Source: Pseudomonas kitaguniensis
GTDB taxonomy: Bacteria; Pseudomonadota; Gammaproteobacteria; Pseudomonadales; Pseudomonadaceae
DNA length: 38,717 nt
Direction of reading: 5' to 3'
NCBI RefSeq assembly: GCF_009296165.1
Contig: NZ_VUAZ01000046.1
Coordinates: forward strand, 1 to 38,717
Shown here piece after piece: positions 17,401 to 30,300 of this stretch; the first letter of the stretch is position 1, and the number at the start of each line of letters is the position of its first letter. Under the pieces are notes generated by a model. The model did no database searches. It had not been told where the DNA came from and saw nothing but the letters and a program-made list of their open reading frames with translations. A program made the position numbers and the translations under genes.

Positions 17401-20400
17401 GTTGCGTGACCATCTGCTGCTGAGCCTCGCCGAACACATGCTGCCGAGCGCCTTTGTGCAACTGGGCACCTTGCCGCTGACCACCAACGGCAAGCTCGAC
17501 CGCAAGGCGCTGCCCGCGCCGGATGCCGACGCATTGGCGCGGCGTGACTACGCCGCCCCGCAAGGCGCGGTGGAAACTGCCATCGCCGGCCTCTGGCAGG
17601 AGCTGCTGAAGCTCGACCGCGTCGCCGCGACGATAACTTCTTCGAACTCGGCGGCCACTCGCTGCTGGCGGTCAAGCTGATCGAACGCATGCGTAAGGTC
17701 GATTTGAGCGCCGATGTGCGCGTGCTGTTTGGTCAGCCGACACTGGCGGCACTGGCTGCGGCGGTCGGCGGGCAACAGGAAGTTGTGGTACCGCACAACC
17801 TGATCACACCCGCCAGCCAGCACATCACGCCCGACATGCTGCCGCTGGTGAACCTCGACCAGGCCGCCATCGAGCACATTCTCGGCAAGGTCCCCGGTGG
17901 CATTGCCAACGTGCAGGACATCTACGGGCTGGCGCCGTTGCAGGCGGGTATTCTTTACCATCACCTGGCAACCACCGAAGGCGACCCCTACGTGTTGCAG
18001 GTGCAGTTCAGCTTTGCCGACCAGTTGGCGGTGGACGCGTTTGTTCGCGCGCTGCACAGCGTGATCGAGCGCAACGACATCCTGCGCACCGCGATTATCT
18101 GGGAAGGCCTGGAGGAACCGGTGCAAGTCGTGGTGCGCCAGGCTTCATTGGCCGTCGAGCGTATTCAAACCCAAGGCAGCGATGCCTTGGCGCAACTGCA
18201 ACAACGCTTCGACCCGCGCCACTATCGCCTCGACCTGTCGCGCGCCTCGCTGATGCATTTTGGCTACGCGCAGGAGCAGAGCCGCTACGTCGGTATTTTG
18301 CTCCTGCACCATATCTTGCTCGACCACACGGCCCTGCAAGTGCTGGTGCAAGAGATGAGCGCCAGCCTGGCTGGCAGCAGCGCGCAACTGCCCGACGCGG
18401 TGCAGTACCGTAACTACGTGGCGCAGGCGCGTCTGGGTGTCACGCAGGCGCAACATGAAGCGTTTTTCAGCGACATGCTCAGCGATATTGACGAGCCGAC
18501 GCTGGCCTTCGGTTTGCACGACGTGAATGGCGATGGCAGTGGCATCGTCGAGGCGCATCTACCGCTCGAACCGGCGCTGAGCCAGGGGCTGCGCGAGCAG
18601 GCACGGCAACTCGGCGTGAGCACTGCCAGCCTGGTGCACCTGGCGTGGGCGCAGGTGTTGGCGCAGGTGTCCGGCCAGCAAGACGTGGTGTTCGGCACCG
18701 TGCTGCTGGGCCGCATGCAAGGCGGTGAGGGCGCCGACCGCGCGTTGGGAATGTTCATCAACACCTTGCCGCTGCGCGTCAGCCTCGGTGCCGTTGGCGT
18801 GCAAGCCGGGGTGCGTGCCACCCACGCGCGCCTCGCGCAATTGCTTGGGCATGAACATGCTTCGCTGTCGCTCGCCCAGCGTTGCAGCGGCGTGCCAGGT
18901 TCGTTGCCGTTGTTCAGCACCTTACTCAACTACCGTCACAGCGCGCCGGGCGACGCGCCGGGGGACAGCCCGTTTGCTGCCTCCGGTATCGAAATTCTGA
19001 GTTCTGAAGAGCGCAGCAACTACCCGCTGGTGTTGAACGTCGATGACCTCGGCACAGGCTTTGCGCTCACCGTGCAAGGCGTGGCCACCCTGGAGGTTCA
19101 GCGCGTGGGCGACTACATGCTTACCGCCTTGCGCAACCTCGTGACCGCGCTGCAACAGGCGCCCACCACGCCGTTGCACGCGGTGTCGATTGTGCCGCCT
19201 GCCGAGCGTCAGCAACTGTTGGTGGGCTTCAACGCGACCGCCCGCGAGTACCCGTCGCAGTTGACCGTGCAGCAACTGTTCGAAGCCCAGGTGCTGGCGC
19301 GTCCCGAAGCCATTGCGGCGGTGCAGGGTGAATTGTCGATGAGTTATCGCGACCTCAACCACCGTGCCAATCGACTCGCCCATCACTTGATCAATCAGGG
19401 GGTGCAGCCCGGCGAAAGCGTGGCGATTGCACTGCCGCGCTCGCTGGATTTGCTGGTGTGCCAACTGGCGATCCTCAAGTGCGCGGCGGTCTACGTGCCG
19501 CTGGACGTCAACGCCCCGGTGGAGCGCCAGGCGTTTATCGTGCAGGACAGCGGTGCGCGCCATGTGCTGAATAACCTCGCCGAGTTGAACCTGGAAGCAC
19601 TGTCGCCACGCAACCCCGAGGTGGCGCAGTCTGCGCAAAGCGTTGCGTACATCATGTACACCTCCGGTTCCACCGGCGCACCGAAGGGTGTGCAAGTGCC
19701 GCACCGCGCGATCTCGCGGCTGGTGCTGAATAACGGTTACGCCGAGTTCAACCCGCGCGACCGTGTGGCGTTCGCGTCTAACCCGGCGTTCGACGCAAGT
19801 ACCCTTGATGTGTGGGCGCCGCTGCTCAATGGCGGTTGCGTGGTGGTGGTCGAGCAGGCAGTGCTGCTGTCCCAAGCTGCGTTTGCTGCGCTGTTGCAAG
19901 AGCAAGCCATCAGCGTGTTGTGGATGACCGCCGGGCTGTTCCATCAGTACGCCGATGCGCTGATGCCGGTACTGCGCCAGTTGCGCTACCTGATCGTTGG
20001 CGGTGATGTGCTTGACCCGCTGGTGATTGGCCGCGTGCTCACCCACGGCAAACCGCAGCACCTGTTGAACGGCTACGGGCCGACCGAAGCCACCACGTTC
20101 TCCACCACCTTTGAAATCACCGCGCTGGCTGCGGGCGGCATTCCGATTGGCCGGCCGATTGCGAATGCGCAGGCCTACGTGCTGGATGCGCGCCAGCAAC
20201 TGCTGCCGCTGGGCGTGGTCGGCGAGTTGTATATCGGTGGCGCGGGCGTGGCCATCGGGTATTTGAACCAGCCGCAACTGACCGCCGAAAAATTCATCGC
20301 CAACCCGTTTGGCGAAGGCCTGCTGTACCGCAGCGGCGACTTGGCCAGTTGGCAGGTCGACGGCACCTTGCTGTACCAGGGGCGCAATGACCTGCAAGTT

Positions 20401-23400
20401 AAAATTCGCGGCTTCCGTATCGAGCCCGGCGAAATCGAAACCTGCCTGGCCACCTGCGCCGGTGTCAAAGACGCGGTGGTGCTGGCCCGCGAAGACGAAC
20501 CGGGTGACAAGCGCCTGGTGGCTTACTACACCGCGCAGGCGCCGTTGGACATCGAAGCGTTGCGCGCGCACCTGCAAGGCCAGTTGCCGGATTACATGGT
20601 GCCTTCGGCGTATGTGTGGCTGGCGCTGCTGCCGCTGACCGCCAACGGCAAGCTCGACCGCAAGGCCCTGCCGGTGCCGGACCAGAGCGCGCTGCTCAGC
20701 CGTGGCTACGAAGCGCCGCAAGGCGAAGTAGAAACCCTGCTGGCGCAGATTTGGCAAGACGTGCTCAAGCTGGAACGCGTGGGCCGGCATGATCATTTCT
20801 TTGAGCTGGGCGGGCATTCGTTGCTCGCGGTCAGCCTGATTGAACGCATGCGGCAGGTCGGCCTGAGCGCCGATGTACGCGTGTTGTTCAGCCAGCCAAG
20901 CCTGGCAGCGCTGGCGGCGGCGGTGGGCAGCGGGCGCGAGATTGTGGTGCCGGCGAATGGCATTCCGAAGGGCTGCACACAGATCACTCCAGCCATGCTG
21001 ACGCTGGTGCAGCTCGACCAGGCCGCGATTGACCGAATCGTCGCCAGCGTGCCCGGCGGCGCGGCCAATGTGCAAGACATCTACCCGCTGGCGCCGTTGC
21101 AGGAAGGTATTTTGTACCACCACATCAGCGCCGAGCAGGGCGACCCGTACTTGCTGCAATCGCGCATGGCGTTTGACAGCCTTGAGCGCTTGCACGGGTT
21201 CATGCGCGCGCTGCAACAGGTCGTGACGCGCCACGACATCCTGCGCACCGGTGTGGTCTGGGAAGGCCTCGACAGCCCGGTGCAAGTGGTTTGGCGTGAG
21301 GCGCAACTGGTGGTGCAGGACGTTGCGCTGGACGCGGCACAAGGCGGCATCATCGAACAATTGCACGCGCGCTTCGATGCGCGGCACTACCGCCTCGACA
21401 TCACTCAGGCGCCGCTGCTGCGCATGGTCTACGCCGAGGACCCGGCGAATAATCGGGTCGCGGCGATCCTGCTGTTCCACCACTTGGCGCTCGACCACAC
21501 CGCAATGGAAGTGGTCGGCGAAGAAATGCGCGCGTTCCTGTTCAACCAGGCGGATGCGCTGCCGCACGCCGCACCGTTCCGTAACTACGTGGCGCAGGCG
21601 CGCCTGGGTGTGAGCGTGGCGGAACACGAGCAGTTCTTTTGCGACATGCTCGCCGACATCGACGAGCCGACCCTGCCGTTTGGCGTGCAGGATGTGCAGG
21701 GCGATGGCCGCGATATTGAAGAAGCACACGTGCCACTGGACGCGGCACTGGCGGTGCGCGTGCGTGAGCAAGCGCGGGTGCTGGGCGTCAGCGCGGCCAG
21801 CGTGATGCACCTCGCTTGGGCGCAGGTGCTGGGGCTGGTGTGCGGGCGTGACGAGGTGGTGTTCGGCACCGTATTGATGGGCCGCATGCAGGCCGGTGAG
21901 GGCGCCGACCGTGCGCTGGGCATGTTCATCAACACCTTGCCGCTGCGCGTGAATGTGGCCGCCGGTGCCGCCGTTGCGGTCAAGGCGACCCACGCGCGAC
22001 TCAGCGCATTGCTCGGCCATGAACATGCCTCGCTGGCACTGGCCCAGCGTTGCAGTGGCGTGCCGACGACGGTGCCGCTGTTCAGCGCGTTGCTCAATTA
22101 CCGTCACAGTAACCCCGGCGAAATGGCCCGCGATGGTCACGGCATCTGGGAAGGTGTGCAACTGCTGGGCGGCGAAGAGCGCAGCAACTACCCGCTGACC
22201 CTCAGCGTCGATGATTTTGGCGCAGGCTTTGGCCTCAGCGTGCTGGCGCTGCCGCAGATCGGCGCCGAGCGTGTGTGTGGCTACATGCACAACGCCGTGG
22301 CGCAACTGGTGGGCAGCCTGGAAAACGCGCCGCGAACCGCGCTCAATCAGCTGGATATTCTGCCTGCAGCGGAACGCGAAACGCTGCTGCGTGAATTCAA
22401 CGCCAGCGCCGCGCATTACCCAACCGGGCACACGCTGCACGCGGCCGTTGAGGCCCAAGCCGAGCGCCAGCCGCAGGCGATTGCCGTGCAGCAAGACGCT
22501 GCATCGCTGACCTATCAGCAACTCAACCAACGTGCCAACCAACTGGCCCATCACCTGCTGGCACTCGGTGTGCAACCGGATGACCGCGTGGCGATTTGCT
22601 GCCGGCGTGGCCCGCAAATGTTGGTGGGGCTGCTGGGCATTCTCAAGGCCGGTGCAGGCTATGTGCCTATCGACCCGGCGCACCCGGCCGAGCGAATCGC
22701 CTACCTGTTGCAGGACAGCGCGCCGGTGGCCGTGCTGGCCGAGCCAGGCACCCGCGAGCTGCTGGGCGCCGTCACAGCGGTCAACCTGCTTGACCACAGT
22801 TGGCAGCACCACGCGGTGACTAATCCTCAGCTCGAAACGCTGACCCCGGCGCACCTGGCCTACGTGATCTACACCTCCGGCTCCACCGGCCAGCCCAAGG
22901 GCGTGATGGTCGAACACCGCAGCGTGGCAAACCTGGTGCACTGGCACTGCGCAGCCTTCGAGCTGGATGCGCGCAGCCACACCAGCAGCGTCGCCGGTTT
23001 CGGCTTTGACGCGATGGCCTGGGAGGTCTGGCCAGCACTGTGCGCAGGCGCAACCCTGCACCTGCCGCCGGCCGATGTCGGCAATCAAAACATCGACGCG
23101 CTGCTCGCCTGGTGGTTGGCACAGCCGCTGGATGTCAGCTTCCTGCCGACTCCGGTGGCCGAATACGCCTTCAGCCAGAACCTGCAACACCCGAGCTTGC
23201 GCACCCTGCTGATCGGTGGCGATCGCCTGCGCCAGTTCACCCGGGAACAGCGCTTTGCAGTGATCAACAACTACGGCCCCACCGAAGCCACGGTGGTTGC
23301 CACCTCGGGCCGCGTGCACGCCGGGCAGGGCTTGCCGATCGGCCAGCCGATTGCCAATACCCACGTCTACGTGCTCGATGCACAGCTGCGCCCGGTGCCG

Positions 23401-26400
23401 GTAGGGGTTGTCGGTGAGCTGTACGTGGGTGGCAGCGGCGTGGCGCGGGGCTACTTGAACCGGACTGAGATGACTGCCGAACGCTTCCTGGATGATCCGT
23501 TCAACGGCGGGCGCATGTACCGCAGCGGCGACCTGGTGCGCTGGTTGCCCGACGGTAATCTCGACTACGTGGGCCGCAACGATGATCAGGTGAAAGTGCG
23601 CGGCGTGCGCGTCGAACTGGGCGAAATCGAGAGTTGCCTGGCCGCGCTTGAGGGTGTCGGCGAAGCGGTGGTGCTGGTGCGTGACGGCCGTTTGGTGGCG
23701 TGGTTCAGCGAACATTACCCGCTTGCGATTGAACACCTGCGCGCGCAACTGCAAGCGCAGTTGCCCGAGGCGCTGGTGCCGGTCGCCTATGTAAAACTCG
23801 ACGCGCTGCCGCTGACCGCCAACGGCAAGCTGGACCGCAAAGCTCTGCCGGAACCCGACCACACCGCGCTGCTGAGCCGGGACTATGGAGCGCCGCAAGG
23901 TGAGGTCGAGACCACCCTGGCGCGCATTTGGGCCGAGGTGTTGCAGGTGGAGCAGGTCGGTCGGCATGACCACTTCTTCGAACTCGGCGGCCATTCGTTG
24001 TTGGCCGTCAGCCTGATCGAGCGCATGCGCCAGGTCAGCCTCAGCGCCGATGTGCGCATCCTGTTCAGCCAGCCAACCCTGGCTGCGCTGGCCGCCGCCG
24101 TGGGCAGCGGGCGCGAAGTGCAGGTGCCACCCAACCGTATCGCCGCCGATTGCCGGCGCATCACCCCGGACATGCTGCCGCTGGTTGAGCTCGACCAGTC
24201 GACGCTCGACGAGGTGGTCGGCCGCGTCCCCGGCGCGCCGCGAATGTGCAGGACATTTACCCGCTGGCGCCGTTGCAGGAAGGCATTCTTTACCACTACA
24301 TCACCGCCGAGCAGGGCGACCCGTACCTGCTGCAATCGCACTTGGCGTTCGACAGCATCGAGCGCCTGAACGCCTTTGCCCAAGCGCTGCAATTAGTCAT
24401 CGACCGGCACGACATCCTGCGCACCGGCGTGGTCTGGGAAGGCCTCGCGCAACCGCTGCAAGTGGTGTGGCGCAAGGCTCAGCTGAGCGTGCAGGAACTG
24501 CACTTGCAAGGTGATGTTCTGGCCGGCCTGCACGCGCGGTTTGATGCGCGGCGTTATCGCCTCGACATCAGCCAGGCGCCGCTGATTCGCCTGATGTATG
24601 CCAACGACCCGGCCAACGCACGCGTGGTGGTGGTGTTGCTCTATCACCATATTGCCCTCGACCACACCGCATTCGACGTGGTGCTGCACGAAATGCAGGG
24701 CCATTTGCTCGGCCACGCCGCCCCGACGACGGCGCCGATGCCGTACCGCAACTACGTGGCCCAAGCGCGTCTGGGCGTGAGCGAAGCCGAACACGAGCGC
24801 TTTTTCTGCGAGATGCTCGGTGATGTCGATGAACCGACCTTGCCGTTCGGCTTGCAGGACGTGCGCGGCGACGGCAGCGCCATCCAGGCGCATAGCCTGC
24901 GCCTGGACGCAGACCTCAACCGCCGCCTGCGCGCTCAGGCACGCCTGCTCGGGGTAAGCACGGCCAGCCTGTTCCACTTGGCCTGGGGCCAGGTGTTGGC
25001 GGCCACCGCAGGTCGCCACAGCGTGGTGTTCGGCACGGTATTGGTCGGCCGCCTGCAAGGCGGCGAGGGCGCTGACCGTGCCCTTGGCGTGTTCATCAAT
25101 ACCTTGCCGTTGCGCCTGGACATTGATGAGCAAGGTGCACGCGCTGCGGTGCGGGCCACCCACGCGCGGCTCACCGCGTTGCTCGGGCATGAACACGCCT
25201 CCTTGGCGCTGGCCCAGCGTTGCAGCGGGGTGGCGGCCCCGGCGCCGCTGTTCAGTTCAATGCTCAACTATCGCCATCGCGGCGCTGCAACCCGCTCGCA
25301 CGAGGCGCAGCAAGCGTGGCAAGGCATGCAAACCCTGGTCAATGACGGGCGCACCAATTACCCGTTGACCTTGAACGTGGATGACTTGGGCGACGGCTAT
25401 GACGTGACGGCCCTGGCGCAGGTTGACGCGCAGCGGGTCTGCGGCTACATGCAAAATGCTTTGGCCGGGTTGGTCGAAGCGTTAGAGCAGGCGCCGCACC
25501 AGGCGCTCAATCGCCTGCCGGTACTGGGCGCCGAGGAACGCCAAAAACTGCTGGTGGAGTTCAACGCCACCACCGTCAACTTCAACCTCGACCAGACCCT
25601 GCACGGCCTGTTCGAAGCCCAGGTGGCGCGCACGCCAGACGCGGTGGCGGTCAAAGCCGGTGAGCAACACCTGACCTACCAGGCGCTCAACGAACGCGCC
25701 AACCGCCTGGCGCATCACCTGCGCGAACGCGGCGTGCAAGCCGATTCGCGCGTGGGTATTTGCCTGGAGCGTGGCCTGGACATGGTCATCGGCCTGTTCG
25801 CCATTCTCAAGGCCGGCGGCGGCTACGTGCCGCTCGACCCGGCGTATCCAGCAGAGCGCATTGCCTACATGTTGCACGACAGCGCACCTGTGGTGGTGCT
25901 CGCGCAGGGCGCAACGTGTGGCTTGCTCGGCGATGTGGCGGTGATTGATCTGGACCACAACACCTGGCAGCACCAGCCCGCCAGCAACCCTCAAGTGCCG
26001 GGCCTCAGCGCCCAGCACATGGCCTACGTGATCTACACCTCTGGCTCCACCGGCCAGCCCAAGGGCGTGATCAACGAACACGCAGGCGTGGTCAACCGGT
26101 TGTTATGGATGCAGGACGCCTACGGCCTTAACGCGCATGACGCGGTGCTGCAGAAAACCCCGTTCAGCTTCGACGTGTCGGTGTGGGAGTTTTTCTGGCC
26201 GCTGTTCACCGGCGCGCGCCTGGTGATGGCGCGCCCTGGCGGGCACAAGGAGCCGGCGTACCTGTGCGAAGTGATCGAAGCGGAGCAGATCACCACGCTG
26301 CACTTTGTGCCGTCGATGCTCGACGTGTTCCTGGCGCATGGCGAGATCCGCCAGGCGAGTGGGCTGGTGCGCGTGATGTGCAGCGGCGAAGCCTTGCCGG

Positions 26401-27317
26401 GCAGCCTGGTGCGGCGCTTCAAGCAGCAATTGCCAGCGGTTGGTTTGTACAACTTGTATGGCCCCACCGAAGCGGCGGTCGATGTGACCGCGTGGAACTG
26501 CGCCTGCGCCGAGGTGCCGGACAATACCCCCATCGGCAAGCCGATTGCGAACACGCGCATGTATGTACTGGATGCGCAGTTGCAGCCGCTGCCGTTGGGT
26601 GTGGTCGGCGAGCTGTTTATCGGCGGCGTGCAAGTCGCGCGCGGCTACTTGAACCGCCCTGAGCTGACCGCCGAGCGCTTCCTCAAAGACCCGTTCACCG
26701 ACGGGCGCCTGTACCGCACCGGTGACGTCGGCCGTTACTTGCCCGACGGCAATATCGAGTACCTGGGCCGCAACGATGACCAGGTGAAAATCCGTGGCTT
26801 GCGTATCGAACTCGGCGAAATCCAGGCGCGGCTGCTGGAGTATCCGCAGGTCAGCGAAGCCGCCGTGGTGGCGCGCGAAGACCGGCTGGTGGCGTACTAC
26901 ACCGGCCAGCCAAGCGACATCGAACAACTGCGCCTGCACCTGCTGCAGCACCTGCCGGACTTCATGGTGCCCGCGCTGTTCGTGCACCTCGACGCCTTGC
27001 CGCTGAGCCCCAACGGCAAACTCGACCGCAAGGCCCTGCCGGCACCGGGCATGGATGCGTTGCAGGTGCGCGAGTACGAAGTGCCGCAAGGCCCGACCGA
27101 AATCCTCTTGGCCGAACTTTGGGCCGAACTGCTGAAGGTGGAGCGGGTAGGGCGGCATGACAATTTCTTTGAACTGGGTGGGCACTCGCTGCTCGCCATG
27201 AGCTTGATCGGCCGCCTGCGCCAGGAAGGTATGGAAGCCGATGTAAGGGCGTTGTTCGAAGCGCCAACCCTGGCCGGCTACGCCGCCATAACTGAACGAA
27301 TGGAGATCGTCCTGTGA
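14409..27317 (+). CDS. viscB: Lipopeptide NRPS, four modules (Thr-Val-Leu-Ser), ViscB/MassB type; frame broken three times
   Basis: Restoring one G at each of three places (near 14679, 17624 and 24235) gives one protein of 4303 residues. It has an N-terminal TubC-type docking domain (about residues 1-52) and then four C-A-T modules with carrier serines at 1085, 2138, 3197 and 4261. There is no epimerase or thioesterase domain. Adenylation codes read Thr, Val, Leu, Ser, which are residues 3-6 of viscosin-group lipopeptides. All four condensation domains have the dual condensation/epimerisation layout, the fourth with a changed His motif. The open pieces are 14409-15077, 14690-17680, 17689-24369 and 24246-27317; their overlaps read in the wrong frame and are not extra genes. 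The start ATG has only a weak AGG about 10 bases upstream. The TGA overlaps the GTG of the next gene. If the breaks are real, no complete synthetase is made. Confidence 0.85.
14690..17765 (+). other. NRPS module 3: dual C/E - A(Thr) - T
   Basis: The condensation domain opens [33 protein letters not shown] fits the HH(I/L)xxxxGD mark of dual condensation/epimerisation domains, and the core is HHTILDH. This would turn the incoming residue 2 to the D form. Adenylation pocket residues, read against GrsA, are DFWNIGMVHK, a standard threonine code (DF-W in FDFSVWE, M in VNMYGITE, VH in TTVHVTY). The T domain has FFELGGHS with the carrier serine codon at 17659. One base is missing inside the VGRDDNFFELGG segment near 17624. 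Confidence 0.85.
17830..20930 (+). other. NRPS module 4: dual C/E - A(Val) - T
   Basis: The condensation domain has ILYHHLATTEGD and core HHILLDH, so it should epimerise the upstream threonine to D-allo-Thr. Pocket residues read DALWIGGTFK (FDASTLDVW, VLWMTAG, LIVGGD, LNGYGPTEATTF), which fits valine and possibly isoleucine. The core YTSGSTGAPKG is intact and the carrier serine codon is at 20818. The module is intact in one frame. Confidence 0.82.
20990..24105 (+). other. NRPS module 5: dual C/E - A(Leu) - T
   Basis: ILYHHISAEQGD and core HHLALDH mark a dual domain acting on the upstream valine. Pocket residues DAWFLGNVVK (FGFDAMAWEVW, SFLPTP, LLIGGD, INNYGPTEATVV) are the usual pseudomonad leucine code. 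The carrier serine codon is at 23995. The frame is intact until the missing base near 24235. Confidence 0.85.
24246..27300 (+). other. NRPS module 6: C/E-like with altered motif - A(Ser) - T
   Basis: The condensation domain opens ILYHYITAEQGD: the second His of the dual-domain motif is Tyr (codon 24297-24299), while the peptide-bond core HHIALDH is normal. Condensation should work, but epimerisation of Leu5 may be lost. Pocket residues DVWHMSLVDK (FSFDVSVWEFF, TLHFVPS, VMCSGEA, YNLYGPTEAAVD) specify serine. The carrier serine codon is at 27186. A short tail of about 40 residues leads to the TGA and the handover to the next protein. Confidence 0.83.
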
Positions 27318-30300
27318 GCCTCTTTGAGCTGTTGGCGACACTGAAAACCAAGGACATTCAACTGGCGCTCAAGGGCGAGCAGTTGTCGGTGCAAGGCAAT
27401 AAACAAGCGCTGAGTGAGCCGGCGATACTGGCGGCGTTGCGCGAACACAAACCCGCGCTGATTGAGCTGATCAAGGCCGGCGAGTACTCGGCGACCAAGG
27501 CCGGTGAGGTGCAGGTGCCGGCGAACGCCATTCCGGCGGGCGCTGAACACATCACGCCGGGCATGCTCAGCCTGTCGACACTCAGCCAGGAAGAGATTGA
27601 TCGTATCGTCGCCAGCGTCGACGGCGGTGTAGCGAATATTCAGGATATTTACCCGCTGGCGCCGTTGCAGGAAGGCATTCTGTTCCACCATGTCAGCGCC
27701 GAGCAGGGCGACCCGTACGTGATGCAGTCGCAATTTTCGTTCGACAGCCTGGCGCGTTTCGAGGCGTTTGCCGACGCGTTGCAACGCGTGATGGACCGCC
27801 ACGACATCTTGCGCACGGGGGTGGTGTGGGACGGTTTGCAACAGCCGTCGCAAGTGGTGTGGCGCCAGGCGCGCCTGCCGGTGCAGGCACTGACGCTGGA
27901 CCCGGCCGACGGCGATATTGCCGCGCAACTGCACGCGCTGTACGACGCCCGCCATTATCGCCTCGACGTGACGCAGGCGCCGCTGTTGCGCCTGGTGCGT
28001 GCCGAAGACCCGCAGAACCAGCGCATTGTCGCCACGTTGTTGTTCCACCATATGGCCCTCGACCACAGCGCGCTCGAAGTGGTATGCCATGAACTGCAAG
28101 CGTACTTGCTGGGGCACGGCGAAGCGCTGGGGCAGGCGGTGCCGTTTCGCAATTACGTGGCGCAGGCGCGCTTGGGCATCAGCGAGCAGGAACACGAAAG
28201 CTTTTTCCGCCAGATGCTCGGCGACATCAGCGAACCGACCTTGCCGTTTGGGTTGCAGGACGTGCAGGGCGATGCGCGCGGCATTCAGGAGGTCAGCGTG
28301 CCGCTGCCAGCCGAGTTGGGGCAGCGCTTGCGTGCGCAAGCGCGGCAACTCAGTGTCAGCGCCGCCAGCCTGTTTCATATGGGCTGGGCGCAAGTATTGG
28401 GCGCCTTGTCCGGCAAGCAGCACGTGGTGTTCGGCACCGTGTTGATGGGCCGCATGCAAGGCAGCCATGGCACGGACCGCGCGCTGGGTATTTTCATCAA
28501 CACGCTGCCGTTTCGCGTCGACGTGGACGGCCAAGACGTACGCAGCGGCGTCAAAGCCACCCACACGCGCTTGACCACCTTGCTGCGCCATGAGCATGCG
28601 CCGCTTGCGCTGGCCCAGCGTTGCAGCGGCGTTGTGGCGCCGACGCCGTTGTTCAGCGCGTTGCTCAACTACCGCCACAGCGCCCCGGCGGCCAGCGCCG
28701 AGGGCGTGTCGGCGTGGCACGGGATTGCAGCGCTCAGCGCCGAAGAACGCACCAACTACCCGCTGACCTTGAGCGTCGATGACCTCGGTGATGGTTTCGG
28801 CCTGAGCCTGCTCGCCAGCACCTCGGTAGACCCGCAGCGGGTGTGCGCCTACTTGCAAACCGCCCTGGAAAACCTGGTGACTGCGCTGGAGCAGGCGCCG
28901 CACACCGCGCTGAATCACCTGTCGGTAGTGCCTGTGGCCGAGCAACAACAACTGCTTGAGCAGTTCAACACCACCCAAGCCGCCTTCCCCCAAGTCACCA
29001 CGCTCCACACGCGCATTGAAGCGCAGGCGGCGCTCACGCCCGAGGCTATTGCTGCGGTACATCAGGGCCACTCACTGACCTACGCCGCGCTGAATCAGCA
29101 CGCCAATCAGCTGGCGCATCATCTGTTGGCGCTGGGCGTACAACCCGACGACCGCGTGGCCATCGTCGCGCGCCGTGGCCTCGACACGCTGGCCGGGTTG
29201 CTGGCGATCCTCAAGGCGGGTGCCTGCTATGTGCCGGTGGACCCGTCCCACCCGGCCGAGCGCCTGAGCTACTTGCTGAGTGACAGCGCGCCGGTGGCGG
29301 TGCTGACCCAGCACGCGTTGCTCGCGCGCCTGCCCTCACTTGAAGTGCCGGTGATCGCCCTGGATCGGGTGACCTGGCAACACGCTTCGACGGATAACCC
29401 CAGCGTTGCCGTCACCCCGAAAAACCTTGCGTACGTGATCTACACCTCCGGCTCCACCGGCCTGCCAAAAGGCGTAATGGTGGAGCACCACACCGTGGCG
29501 AATCTGGTCGATTGGCATTGCCACGCGTTTGACCTGTGTGCCGGGCGCCACACCGCCAGCGTCGCGGGTTTCGGCTTTGATGCAATGGCCTGGGAAGTCT
29601 GGCCGGCGCTGTGTGTGGGCGCGACCTTGCACCTGGCGCCGGCGCACGACGCGCCGAAGACCTCGACGCCTTGCTGGTGTGGTGGCGCGGGCAGCCGCTG
29701 GACGTGTGCTTTTTGCCGACGCCGGTGGCCGAGTACGCGTTCAGCCAGCAGATCGAACACCCGACGTTGCGCACGCTGCTGATCGGCGGCGATCGGCTGC
29801 GCCAGTTTGCGCGTGCACAGCGTTTTGAACTGATCAACAACTACGGCCCCACCGAGGCCACCGTGGTTGCCACCTCGGGCAAGGTCGAGGTCGGCCAGCC
29901 GTTGCATATCGGCAAACCGGTCGCGAATGTCACGGTGTACTTGCTGGATGAACAGCAACGGCTGGTGCCGCTGGGTGTGGCGGGCGAGCTGTATGTGGGC
30001 GGCAAGGGTGTGGCGCGGGGTTACCTGAACCGCCCGGAACTGACAGCCGAGCGCTTCCTGCAGGACCCGTTTAACGACGGGCGCATGTACCGCACCGGCG
30101 ACCTGGCGCGTTGGTTGCCGGACGGCACGCTTGAATACCTGGGGCGCAATGACGACCAGGTGAAAATCCGTGGCATGCGCATCGAGCTGGGCGAAATCGA
30201 AACCCAACTCAACCAATTGCCCGGGATTCAGGAGGCCGTGGTGCTGGTGCGTGAGGAGCGCCTGGTGGCGTATTTCACCGAGCATGCGCAGTTCGACGCG

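Noticed and set aside
18922..23994. Very long open frame on the minus strand (about 1690 codons) opposite the NRPS, and similar ones at 7549-9915 and 10270-12375
   Set aside because: They mirror clear coding genes; strong third-position G/C bias leaves few stops in one antisense frame. The translations are low-complexity, rich in Gln, His, Arg and Ala, with no known domains.
14690..27317. Separate NRPS genes starting at 14690, 17689 and 24246
   Set aside because: Each start falls inside a conserved motif, there is no ribosome binding site, and adding one base restores the domain across each border. They are pieces of one gene.
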